From positions 43,752,735 through 43,816,734 of the forward strand of contig NC_092230.1 in NCBI RefSeq assembly GCF_036320965.1: a DNA stretch of 64,000 nt, read 5' to 3'. Positions 45,988-58,200 of this stretch are shown here, piece by piece. Both the position numbers and the translations under genes were made by a program. Below the pieces are notes generated by a model that was not told the DNA's origin, did no database searches, and worked only from the letters and a program-made list of their open reading frames with translations. Every line of letters begins with the position of its first letter. The first letter of the stretch is position 1. The stretch comes from Panulirus ornatus. Its lineage: Eukaryota; Arthropoda; Malacostraca; Decapoda; Palinuridae.

Positions 45988-46002
45988 CTTTCTTTTCTTT
46001 CA

Positions 46003-46225
46003 TACTATTCGCCATTTCCCGCGTTAGCAAGGTAGCGTTAAGAACAGAGGACTGGGCCTCTGAGGAAATATCCTCACCTAGCCTCATTCTCTGTTCCTTC
46101 TTTTGGAAAATTTAAAAAAAAACGAGAGGGGAGGATTTCCAGCCCACCGCTCCCTCCCCTTTTAGTCGCCTTCTACGACACGCAGGGAATACGTGGGAAG
46201 TATTCTTTCTCCCCTATCCCCAGGG

Positions 46226-46229
<4 letters not shown>
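46003..46229 (-). mobile_element. Short LINE-end-derived element, complete copy
   Basis: About 225 bases. The left part (CGCCATTTCCCGCGTTAGCA, AGGTAGCG) matches the 3' end of the RTE-like LINE. The right part (GAGGGGAGGATTTCCAGCCC, TAGTCGCCTTCTACGACACG, CCCCTATCCCCAGGGATA) matches the LINE 5' UTR at 22,015-22,120. Between them lies about 90 bases not seen in the LINE plus an A-run. So both ends of the LINE are kept in LINE order and the coding part is gone. (TA)n arrays flank it. Confidence 0.85.

Positions 46230-46300
<71 letters not shown>
46230..46300. repeat. (TA)n microsatellite
   Basis: About 70 bases of pure TA between two short elements. Confidence 0.97.
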
Positions 46301-46303
<3 letters not shown>

Positions 46304-46505
46304 CCTTCTTTTGGAAAAAAAAAAAAAAACCGAGAGGGGAGGATTTCCAGCCCCCCGCTCCCTCCCCTTTTAGTCGCCTTTTACGACACGCAGGGAATAC
46401 GTGGGAAGTATTCTTTGTCCCCTATCCCCAGGGTATTCCCTCAAAGGCCCAGTCCTCTGTTCTTAACGCTACCTCGCTAATGCGGGAAATGGCGAATAGT
46501 TTGAA
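46301..46505. mobile_element. Short LINE-end-derived element, inverted chimera
   Basis: 46,301-46,432 repeats the right part of the element in the same orientation as 46,003-46,229 (TTCTTTTGGAAA, GGGGAGGATTTCCAGCC, CCCTATCCCCAGGG). From 46,433 to 46,500 the left part follows in reverse complement (CCCTCAAAGGCCCAGTCC, AACGCTACCTCGCTAATGCG, GGAAATGGCGAAT). The two halves are therefore joined tail to tail. Confidence 0.85.
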
Positions 46506-46509
46506 AGAA

Positions 46510-46511
<2 letters not shown>

Positions 46512-46587
<76 letters not shown>
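46512..46587. repeat. (TA)n microsatellite
   Basis: Pure TA run. Confidence 0.97.
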
Positions 46588-46590
<3 letters not shown>

Positions 46591-46599
46591 TTCAGTGCA

Positions 46600-46725
46600 C
46601 ATGAACAAGCACTTTCATAGGCCACATAATGCCTCCAGACACAAAGGGTTCGAACCGCGACCCATTTCTGTGATAGCTGAGTACTTTAACATCTAGATTA
46701 TGCTGCCTATAATAATTCATGTCCT
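46600..46725 (-). mobile_element. Candidate tRNA-derived SINE
   Basis: On the minus strand TCTAGATGTTAAAGTACTCA (A-box-like region) is followed, about 35 bases on, by GCGGTTCGAACCC, a good RNA polymerase III B box (GGTTCGAANCC). The spacing and the CTCAGCTATCACAGAAATGG stretch between them resemble a tRNA anticodon arm region. The folds are not good enough for a functional tRNA. Ends are not defined. Confidence 0.5.
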
Positions 46726-49169
46726 CTGCGATTATGATTATAATTGATCAAATATCCTTCGTCTCTCGTCCATGAGCAACGGCGTTTCGAACTTGTGGGG
46801 TAGCGCCGAGAATGGATGAAGGCAAGCAAGTTCGACTATGGACATGTGTACATATGTATAGGTGGACAAATAGGGTTCTATCTTGCCCTATTCTATATTT
46901 CTGGTGCTCTTAGATCATCAGCGTAACTCCTCCTTGTCCATTTTAATAAAATCTATAACACCGATTACATAGATGTCATCTTGGGGGTCAATTACCTTTG
47001 CTTTATGATAACGTATGTCTCCCGGGCTCGGCTTCCAAGCGGTAAACACACTCATCATTCACCAAGGATGTTATCTCGTTATCTGTGGAGGGAATCATCC
47101 AGAACCTTCCCCCGCCACTGAAGGAAACCCTCCACTTGACTTACCCTGCTCCTGAGTGGAGCGCGACCTCAAAAAGATGATAGGGAGGAGTTCTACAAAA
47201 AGAGATCCTTGGGTCATTCCTATATGTAACTAATATTTATTTCCCGTTACGATAATTAATATTATAATCCATGATAAGATGATAAACATGTAAAACTGCC
47301 TTACTCTCGTTTTAAAATTGGTCCTTATCATAAGCTTTCATAAGCTTTCCAAGAAGATAAGCTGTCATGTCAAAGTTTAATTTACCAAAAGGATTGAAAA
47401 TAAGATTACATACATACATACAAGTCCTGGTCGAAATGTGTCTGTGTCACAGGCTCGACTGAGTGTACTAATATTAACAATTTTTATAATGACTGAAGCG
47501 GAGTACTTTGTAAACACATACACAAGTTAAAGAAAAAAAAAGTTTCTTGCCATTTCTTTGTGTGAAACGATATGACACTACGGACGAAGGATTTTGAGAA
47601 ATGCCCCATAAACTTGGCCTTACATAGGTCGCCCTGCTTTCACGATATTGTAATATGTCAATAATATGTCATCTATTAACGAAATTTCCTGTTATTTGTG
47701 ATGATAAATTTTATAGTGATTTCATATTTGGATGGAAATGAGTGTAAAGTGGGGAAATTACAATTATTAGGAAATGCGACTCCCATTCACGCGTACCAAC
47801 CCTACCGAGACATCACGAGTCGTAACGATCATTTTCGAAATTCATCGAACCCATTTGGGTGAATAGTTTTTTTATTTTGCGGTTTGTACATCCAATATTA
47901 ATGCTCCCTTGGCCTAGTTGGGCCCATCTATCACCTTCTTAAGTTGATATACTGCAAACATCGAATCTCTGTGCTCGCTTTTCCCCTTCTCTCTTTCCTA
48001 TATGCCCTTTACACACACACACACACACACTGTCATAGGGATCCTTTCCCATTTTTCGGTGCCTCTATAATAAAAAAAATATATAAATATCTTTTACGAC
48101 AAGTTTTGGTTTATGGAATGACGCTGCCACAAAATGGACCAACGCTTGGACCCCATGTTTTGGTTGACGTCATCGCGTGGACTGGTCCAAATATTTTCTG
48201 TTTTTCTTTTTGATCCCCAAAGTGGGAGAAGGAAGGGAGAGGGGAGGGGGGAGGGAAGCAGCGTGTTGTAATAAATAAATAAAAACAAACATGCAATTGT
48301 GCTTTGTATCATGGTATTTTGATTACTCTAAAAACATGTAACATGCCAGACGTACGATTCACTATACGACTATTGCACAAGGCATTTATATATTACTTTT
48401 CCTCAAAATGAATAGAAATGTTTATTGCCGCTCTCTTTCTCATAGTCTGAACATGAAGAACTTTTCTACGCCATATTTCTATAACATTTCATCTACCAGG
48501 CATTTAATCACCCCGTAGCAATGGTCAATTAATCAAAAAATTAATCATCATTTCAGTGATATCATTTCCTAAATGGAAAAGTCCTTTATTTACGTGAATT
48601 CACCATAACATGACCACAGTATCAGTGTTTCCTCTAAATGTCCGCAGTCCATTTTCTTTAGAAAGTTTCTTAATATTTACTCTGGATAATGTTTATCTTT
48701 GCTTTCACTCAAGATTATAAAATCATATCATTCTTGCTTCACAGTTCATCTTATTCTTTTTTATGTAACTCACCAGTACAAACACTTGTTCCCATAGGTG
48801 TGTGGATATATATATGTATTTACCGAATACATATATTTTCACCATACTGAAATTGTTTTAAGTTTTTCAGACCATTAGTATTCGAGGCAACATGGGGTCG
48901 AGCTTCGTCTCTCTCTCTCGATTATTTCAATTTCGTTTACCGAGTCTAGGAATGTTAATAAAAAGATCTAGGTGTGTCTTTCACAAATATTACCACTTCT
49001 AGTTCTCCTTAGTTCACTGCTGCAAGTGGATGAAGAACAGAGAACACAGACCTGTGCTTCGAAAGGGATTAAACGCAAGGTTGAAATTTACAGTTCGCTT
49101 CGTTTCTGAATTGCTTCACTGGTGGGGAATGAACCAGAGATCCGGTCTCCAATGTTCTTGGCAGAACAG
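46726..49169. other. Unassigned region
   Basis: No coding exon or repeat family recognised in 2.4 kb. A full CRE palindrome TGACGTCA is at 48,165-48,172 in a locally CpG-containing stretch, which may be chance. A small (CA)11 run is at 48,009-48,030. Open frames at 47,944-48,213 (+) and 48,094-48,312 (-) overlap each other and look non-coding. Confidence 0.45.
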
Positions 49170-49278
49170 GACTAGGCTGCACTACTCAGGCTAAGCTGCA
49201 TTCAAGCTATTCTGCAGTCAAGCAAGGCTGCATTCAGGCTAGGCTGCATCAGGCTAGGCTGCATCAGGCTAGGCAGCA
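49170..49278 (+). repeat. 15-bp repeat at the left edge of the satellite
   Basis: CAGGCTAGGCTGCAT occurs in near-perfect tandem (49,230-49,278), with diverged copies upstream (CAGGCTAAGCTGCATTCAAG). It contains the same TAGGC pentamer as 42.6 kb. Confidence 0.85.
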
Positions 49279-52200
49279 TTCGAAGTGCTGGTTCATTTCC
49301 TAAGAGAGTCTCGACCATTAGAGTCGAGATTCGAAGTGCTGGTTCATTTCCTAAGAGAGTCTCGACCATTAGAGTCGAGATTCGAAGTGCTGGTTCATTT
49401 CCTAAGAGAGTCTCGACCATTAGAGTCGAGATTCGAAGTGGTGGTTCATTTCCCAAGAGAGTGGCGACCAATTCAGTCGAGATTCGAAGTGGTGGTTCAT
49501 TTCCCAAGAGAGTGGCGACCAATTCAGTCGAGATTCGAAGTGCTGGTTCATTTCCTAAGAGAGTCTCGACCATTAGAGTCGAGATTCGAAGTGCTGGTTC
49601 ATTTCCTAAGAGAGTCTCGACCATTAGAGTCGAGATTCGAAGTGCTGGTTCATTTCCTAAGAGAGTCTCGACCATTAGAGTCGAGATTCGAAGTGGTGGT
49701 TCATTTCCCAAGAGAGTGGCGACCAATTCAGTCGAGATTCGAAGTGGTGGTTCATTTCCCAAGAGAGTGGCGACCAATTCAGTCGAGATTCGAAGTGGTG
49801 GTTCATTTCCCAAGAGAGTGGCGACCAATTCAGTCGAGATTCGAAGTGGTGGTTCATTTCCCAAGAGAGTGGCGACCAATTCAGTCGAGATTCGAAGTGG
49901 TGGTTCATTTCCCAAGAGAGTGGCGACCAATTCAGTCGAGATTCGAAGTGCTGGTTCATTTCCTAAGAGAGTCTCGACCATTAGAGTCGAGATTCGAAGT
50001 GCTGGTTCATTTCCTAAGAGAGTCTCGACCATTAGAGTCGAGATTCGAAGTGGTGGTTCATTTCCCAAGAGAGTGGCGACCAATTCAGTCGAGATTCGAA
50101 GTGCTGGTTCATTTCCTAAGAGAGTCTCGACCATTAGAGTCGAGATTCGAAGTGCTGGTTCATTTCCTAAGAGAGTCTCGACCATTAGAGTCGAGATTCG
50201 AAGTGCTGGTTCATTTCCTAAGAGAGTCTCGACCATTAGAGTCGAGATTCGAAGTGCTGGTTCATTTCCTAAGAGAGTCTCGACCATTAGAGTCGAGATT
50301 CGAAGTGCTGGTTCATTTCCTAAGAGAGTCTCGACCATTAGAGTCGAGATTCGAAGTGCTGGTTCATTTCCTAAGAGAGTCTCGACCATTAGAGTCGAGA
50401 TTCGAAGTGCTGGTTCATTTCCTAAGAGAGTCTCGACCATTAGAGTCGAGATTCGAAGTGCTGGTTCATTTCCTAAGAGAGTCTCGACCATTAGAGTCGA
50501 GATTCGAAGTGCTGGTTCATTTCCTAAGAGAGTCTCGACCATTAGAGTCGAGATTCGAAGTGCTGGTTCATTTCCTAAGAGAGTCTCGACCATTAGAGTC
50601 GAGATTCGAAGTGCTGGTTCATTTCCTAAGAGAGTCTCGACCATTAGAGTCGAGATTCGAAGTGGTGGTTCATTTCCCAAGAGAGTGGCGACCAATTCAG
50701 TCGAGATTCGAAGTGCTGGTTCATTTCCTAAGAGAGTCTCGACCATTAGAGTCGAGATTCGAAGTGCTGGTTCATTTCCTAAGAGAGTCTCGACCATTAG
50801 AGTCGAGATTCGAAGTGGTGGTTCATTTCCCAAGAGAGTGGCGACCAATTCAGTCGAGATTCGAAGTGCTGGTTCATTTCCTAAGAGAGTCTCGACCATT
50901 AGAGTCGAGATTCGAAGTGCTGGTTCATTTCCTAAGAGAGTCTCGACCATTAGAGTCGAGATTCGAAGTGGTGGTTCATTTCCCAAGAGAGTGGCGACCA
51001 ATTCAGTCGAGATTCGAAGTGCTGGTTCATTTCCTAAGAGAGTCTCGACCATTAGAGTCGAGATTCGAAGTGGTGGTTCATTTCCCAAGAGAGTGGCGAC
51101 CAATTCAGTCGAGATTCGAAGTGCTGGTTCATTTCCTAAGAGAGTCTCGACCATTAGAGTCGAGATTCGAAGTGCTGGTTCATTTCCTAAGAGAGTCTCG
51201 ACCATTAGAGTCGAGATTCGAAGTGGTGGTTCATTTCCCAAGAGAGTGGCGACCAATTCAGTCGAGATTCGAAGTGCTGGTTCATTTCCTAAGAGAGTCT
51301 CGACCATTAGAGTCGAGATTCGAAGTGCTGGTTCATTTCCTAAGAGAGTCTCGACCATTAGAGTCGAGATTCGAAGTGCTGGTTCATTTCCTAAGAGAGT
51401 CTCGACCATTAGAGTCGAGATTCGAAGTGCTGGTTCATTTCCTAAGAGAGTCTCGACCATTAGAGTCGAGATTCGAAGTGCTGGTTCATTTCCTAAGAGA
51501 GTCTCGACCATTAGAGTCGAGATTCGAAGTGCTGGTTCATTTCCTAAGAGAGTCTCGACCATTAGAGTCGAGATTCGAAGTGGTGGTTCATTTCCCAAGA
51601 GAGTGGCGACCAATTCAGTCGAGATTCGAAGTGGTGGTTCATTTCCCAAGAGAGTGGCGACCAATTCAGTCGAGATTCGAAGTGGTGGTTCATTTCCCAA
51701 GAGAGTGGCGACCAATTCAGTCGAGATTCGAAGTGGTGGTTCATTTCCCAAGAGAGTGGCGACCAATTCAGTCGAGATTCGAAGTGCTGGTTCATTTCCT
51801 AAGAGAGTCTCGACCATTAGAGTCGAGATTCGAAGTGGTGGTTCATTTCCCAAGAGAGTGGCGACCAATTCAGTCGAGATTCGAAGTGCTGGTTCATTTC
51901 CTAAGAGAGTCTCGACCATTAGAGTCGAGATTCGAAGTGCTGGTTCATTTCCTAAGAGAGTCTCGACCATTAGAGTCGAGATTCGAAGTGCTGGTTCATT
52001 TCCTAAGAGAGTCTCGACCATTAGAGTCGAGATTCGAAGTGCTGGTTCATTTCCTAAGAGAGTCTCGACCATTAGAGTCGAGATTCGAAGTGCTGGTTCA
52101 TTTCCTAAGAGAGTCTCGACCATTAGAGTCGAGATTCGAAGTGCTGGTTCATTTCCTAAGAGAGTCTCGACCATTAGAGTCGAGATTCGAAGTGCTGGTT

Positions 52201-55200
52201 CATTTCCTAAGAGAGTCTCGACCATTAGAGTCGAGATTCGAAGTGGTGGTTCATTTCCCAAGAGAGTGGCGACCAATTCAGTCGAGATTCGAAGTGGTGG
52301 TTCATTTCCCAAGAGAGTGGCGACCAATTCAGTCGAGATTCGAAGTGGTGGTTCATTTCCCAAGAGAGTGGCGACCAATTCAGTCGAGATTCGAAGTGCT
52401 GGTTCATTTCCTAAGAGAGTCTCGACCATTAGAGTCGAGATTCGAAGTGCTGGTTCATTTCCTAAGAGAGTCTCGACCATTAGAGTCGAGATTCGAAGTG
52501 CTGGTTCATTTCCTAAGAGAGTCTCGACCATTAGAGTCGAGATTCGAAGTGGTGGTTCATTTCCCAAGAGAGTGGCGACCAATTCAGTCGAGATTCGAAG
52601 TGCTGGTTCATTTCCTAAGAGAGTCTCGACCATTAGAGTCGAGATTCGAAGTGCTGGTTCATTTCCTAAGAGAGTCTCGACCATTAGAGTCGAGATTCGA
52701 AGTGCTGGTTCATTTCCTAAGAGAGTCTCGACCATTAGAGTCGAGATTCGAAGTGCTGGTTCATTTCCTAAGAGAGTCTCGACCATTAGAGTCGAGATTC
52801 GAAGTGCTGGTTCATTTCCTAAGAGAGTCTCGACCATTAGAGTCGAGATTCGAAGTGGTGGTTCATTTCCCAAGAGAGTGGCGACCAATTCAGTCGAGAT
52901 TCGAAGTGCTGGTTCATTTCCTAAGAGAGTCTCGACCATTAGAGTCGAGATTCGAAGTGGTGGTTCATTTCCCAAGAGAGTGGCGACCAATTCAGTCGAG
53001 ATTCGAAGTGCTGGTTCATTTCCTAAGAGAGTCTCGACCATTAGAGTCGAGATTCGAAGTGGTGGTTCATTTCCCAAGAGAGTGGCGACCAATTCAGTCG
53101 AGATTCGAAGTGCTGGTTCATTTCCTAAGAGAGTCTCGACCATTAGAGTCGAGATTCGAAGTGCTGGTTCATTTCCTAAGAGAGTCTCGACCATTAGAGT
53201 CGAGATTCGAAGTGCTGGTTCATTTCCTAAGAGAGTCTCGACCATTAGAGTCGAGATTCGAAGTGCTGGTTCATTTCCTAAGAGAGTCTCGACCATTAGA
53301 GTCGAGATTCGAAGTGGTGGTTCATTTCCCAAGAGAGTGGCGACCAATTCAGTCGAGATTCGAAGTGCTGGTTCATTTCCTAAGAGAGTCTCGACCATTA
53401 GAGTCGAGATTCGAAGTGCTGGTTCATTTCCTAAGAGAGTCTCGACCATTAGAGTCGAGATTCGAAGTGGTGGTTCATTTCCCAAGAGAGTGGCGACCAA
53501 TTCAGTCGAGATTCGAAGTGGTGGTTCATTTCCCAAGAGAGTGGCGACCAATTCAGTCGAGATTCGAAGTGCTGGTTCATTTCCTAAGAGAGTCTCGACC
53601 ATTAGAGTCGAGATTCGAAGTGCTGGTTCATTTCCTAAGAGAGTCTCGACCATTAGAGTCGAGATTCGAAGTGCTGGTTCATTTCCTAAGAGAGTCTCGA
53701 CCATTAGAGTCGAGATTCGAAGTGCTGGTTCATTTCCTAAGAGAGTCTCGACCATTAGAGTCGAGATTCGAAGTGCTGGTTCATTTCCTAAGAGAGTCTC
53801 GACCATTAGAGTCGAGATTCGAAGTGCTGGTTCATTTCCTAAGAGAGTCTCGACCATTAGAGTCGAGATTCGAAGTGCTGGTTCATTTCCTAAGAGAGTC
53901 TCGACCATTAGAGTCGAGATTCGAAGTGCTGGTTCATTTCCTAAGAGAGTCTCGACCATTAGAGTCGAGATTCGAAGTGGTGGTTCATTTCCCAAGAGAG
54001 TGGCGACCAATTCAGTCGAGATTCGAAGTGGTGGTTCATTTCCCAAGAGAGTGGCGACCAATTCAGTCGAGATTCGAAGTGGTGGTTCATTTCCCAAGAG
54101 AGTGGCGACCAATTCAGTCGAGATTCGAAGTGGTGGTTCATTTCCCAAGAGAGTGGCGACCAATTCAGTCGAGATTCGAAGTGGTGGTTCATTTCCCAAG
54201 AGAGTGGCGACCAATTCAGTCGAGATTCGAAGTGCTGGTTCATTTCCTAAGAGAGTCTCGACCATTAGAGTCGAGATTCGAAGTGCTGGTTCATTTCCTA
54301 AGAGAGTCTCGACCATTAGAGTCGAGATTCGAAGTGCTGGTTCATTTCCTAAGAGAGTCTCGACCATTAGAGTCGAGATTCGAAGTGGTGGTTCATTTCC
54401 CAAGAGAGTGGCGACCAATTCAGTCGAGATTCGAAGTGGTGGTTCATTTCCCAAGAGAGTGGCGACCAATTCAGTCGAGATTCGAAGTGGTGGTTCATTT
54501 CCCAAGAGAGTGGCGACCAATTCAGTCGAGATTCGAAGTGGTGGTTCATTTCCCAAGAGAGTGGCGACCAATTCAGTCGAGATTCGAAGTGGTGGTTCAT
54601 TTCCCAAGAGAGTGGCGACCAATTCAGTCGAGATTCGAAGTGCTGGTTCATTTCCTAAGAGAGTCTCGACCATTAGAGTCGAGATTCGAAGTGGTGGTTC
54701 ATTTCCCAAGAGAGTGGCGACCAATTCAGTCGAGATTCGAAGTGCTGGTTCATTTCCTAAGAGAGTCTCGACCATTAGAGTCGAGATTCGAAGTGCTGGT
54801 TCATTTCCTAAGAGAGTCTCGACCATTAGAGTCGAGATTCGAAGTGCTGGTTCATTTCCTAAGAGAGTCTCGACCATTAGAGTCGAGATTCGAAGTGCTG
54901 GTTCATTTCCTAAGAGAGTCTCGACCATTAGAGTCGAGATTCGAAGTGCTGGTTCATTTCCTAAGAGAGTCTCGACCATTAGAGTCGAGATTCGAAGTGC
55001 TGGTTCATTTCCTAAGAGAGTCTCGACCATTAGAGTCGAGATTCGAAGTGCTGGTTCATTTCCTAAGAGAGTCTCGACCATTAGAGTCGAGATTCGAAGT
55101 GCTGGTTCATTTCCTAAGAGAGTCTCGACCATTAGAGTCGAGATTCGAAGTGCTGGTTCATTTCCTAAGAGAGTCTCGACCATTAGAGTCGAGATTCGAA

Positions 55201-58200
55201 GTGCTGGTTCATTTCCTAAGAGAGTCTCGACCATTAGAGTCGAGATTCGAAGTGGTGGTTCATTTCCCAAGAGAGTGGCGACCAATTCAGTCGAGATTCG
55301 AAGTGCTGGTTCATTTCCTAAGAGAGTCTCGACCATTAGAGTCGAGATTCGAAGTGCTGGTTCATTTCCTAAGAGAGTCTCGACCATTAGAGTCGAGATT
55401 CGAAGTGCTGGTTCATTTCCTAAGAGAGTCTCGACCATTAGAGTCGAGATTCGAAGTGCTGGTTCATTTCCTAAGAGAGTCTCGACCATTAGAGTCGAGA
55501 TTCGAAGTGGTGGTTCATTTCCCAAGAGAGTGGCGACCAATTCAGTCGAGATTCGAAGTGGTGGTTCATTTCCCAAGAGAGTGGCGACCAATTCAGTCGA
55601 GATTCGAAGTGCTGGTTCATTTCCTAAGAGAGTCTCGACCATTAGAGTCGAGATTCGAAGTGCTGGTTCATTTCCTAAGAGAGTCTCGACCATTAGAGTC
55701 GAGATTCGAAGTGCTGGTTCATTTCCTAAGAGAGTCTCGACCATTAGAGTCGAGATTCGAAGTGCTGGTTCATTTCCTAAGAGAGTCTCGACCATTAGAG
55801 TCGAGATTCGAAGTGCTGGTTCATTTCCTAAGAGAGTCTCGACCATTAGAGTCGAGATTCGAAGTGGTGGTTCATTTCCCAAGAGAGTGGCGACCAATTC
55901 AGTCGAGATTCGAAGTGCTGGTTCATTTCCTAAGAGAGTCTCGACCATTAGAGTCGAGATTCGAAGTGCTGGTTCATTTCCTAAGAGAGTCTCGACCATT
56001 AGAGTCGAGATTCGAAGTGCTGGTTCATTTCCTAAGAGAGTCTCGACCATTAGAGTCGAGATTCGAAGTGCTGGTTCATTTCCTAAGAGAGTCTCGACCA
56101 TTAGAGTCGAGATTCGAAGTGCTGGTTCATTTCCTAAGAGAGTCTCGACCATTAGAGTCGAGATTCGAAGTGCTGGTTCATTTCCTAAGAGAGTCTCGAC
56201 CATTAGAGTCGAGATTCGAAGTGCTGGTTCATTTCCTAAGAGAGTCTCGACCATTAGAGTCGAGATTCGAAGTGCTGGTTCATTTCCTAAGAGAGTCTCG
56301 ACCATTAGAGTCGAGATTCGAAGTGCTGGTTCATTTCCTAAGAGAGTCTCGACCATTAGAGTCGAGATTCGAAGTGGTGGTTCATTTCCCAAGAGAGTGG
56401 CGACCAATTCAGTCGAGATTCGAAGTGGTGGTTCATTTCCCAAGAGAGTGGCGACCAATTCAGTCGAGATTCGAAGTGCTGGTTCATTTCCTAAGAGAGT
56501 CTCGACCATTAGAGTCGAGATTCGAAGTGCTGGTTCATTTCCTAAGAGAGTCTCGACCATTAGAGTCGAGATTCGAAGTGCTGGTTCATTTCCTAAGAGA
56601 GTCTCGACCATTAGAGTCGAGATTCGAAGTGGTGGTTCATTTCCCAAGAGAGTGGCGACCAATTCAGTCGAGATTCGAAGTGGTGGTTCATTTCCCAAGA
56701 GAGTGGCGACCAATTCAGTCGAGATTCGAAGTGCTGGTTCATTTCCTAAGAGAGTCTCGACCATTAGAGTCGAGATTCGAAGTGCTGGTTCATTTCCTAA
56801 GAGAGTCTCGACCATTAGAGTCGAGATTCGAAGTGGTGGTTCATTTCCCAAGAGAGTGGCGACCAATTCAGTCGAGATTCGAAGTGCTGGTTCATTTCCT
56901 AAGAGAGTCTCGACCATTAGAGTCGAGATTCGAAGTGGTGGTTCATTTCCCAAGAGAGTGGCGACCAATTCAGTCGAGATTCGAAGTGCTGGTTCATTTC
57001 CTAAGAGAGTCTCGACCATTAGAGTCGAGATTCGAAGTGCTGGTTCATTTCCTAAGAGAGTCTCGACCATTAGAGTCGAGATTCGAAGTGGTGGTTCATT
57101 TCCCAAGAGAGTGGCGACCAATTCAGTCGAGATTCGAAGTGGTGGTTCATTTCCCAAGAGAGTGGCGACCAATTCAGTCGAGATTCGAAGTGGTGGTTCA
57201 TTTCCCAAGAGAGTGGCGACCAATTCAGTCGAGATTCGAAGTGCTGGTTCATTTCCTAAGAGAGTCTCGACCATTAGAGTCGAGATTCGAAGTGCTGGTT
57301 CATTTCCTAAGAGAGTCTCGACCATTAGAGTCGAGATTCGAAGTGCTGGTTCATTTCCTAAGAGAGTCTCGACCATTAGAGTCGAGATTCGAAGTGCTGG
57401 TTCATTTCCTAAGAGAGTCTCGACCATTAGAGTCGAGATTCGAAGTGCTGGTTCATTTCCTAAGAGAGTCTCGACCATTAGAGTCGAGATTCGAAGTGCT
57501 GGTTCATTTCCTAAGAGAGTCTCGACCATTAGAGTCGAGATTCGAAGTGCTGGTTCATTTCCTAAGAGAGTCTCGACCATTAGAGTCGAGATTCGAAGTG
57601 CTGGTTCATTTCCTAAGAGAGTCTCGACCATTAGAGTCGAGATTCGAAGTGCTGGTTCATTTCCTAAGAGAGTCTCGACCATTAGAGTCGAGATTCGAAG
57701 TGCTGGTTCATTTCCTAAGAGAGTCTCGACCATTAGAGTCGAGATTCGAAGTGCTGGTTCATTTCCTAAGAGAGTCTCGACCATTAGAGTCGAGATTCGA
57801 AGTGGTGGTTCATTTCCCAAGAGAGTGGCGACCAATTCAGTCGAGATTCGAAGTGGTGGTTCATTTCCCAAGAGAGTGGCGACCAATTCAGTCGAGATTC
57901 GAAGTGGTGGTTCATTTCCCAAGAGAGTGGCGACCAATTCAGTCGAGATTCGAAGTGCTGGTTCATTTCCTAAGAGAGTCTCGACCATTAGAGTCGAGAT
58001 TCGAAGTGCTGGTTCATTTCCTAAGAGAGTCTCGACCATTAGAGTCGAGATTCGAAGTGGTGGTTCATTTCCCAAGAGAGTGGCGACCAATTCAGTCGAG
58101 ATTCGAAGTGCTGGTTCATTTCCTAAGAGAGTCTCGACCATTAGAGTCGAGATTCGAAGTGCTGGTTCATTTCCTAAGAGAGTCTCGACCATTAGAGTCG

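Noticed and set aside
48165..48172. CRE-containing promoter
   Set aside because: A single TGACGTCA without other promoter features or a downstream exon could be chance.
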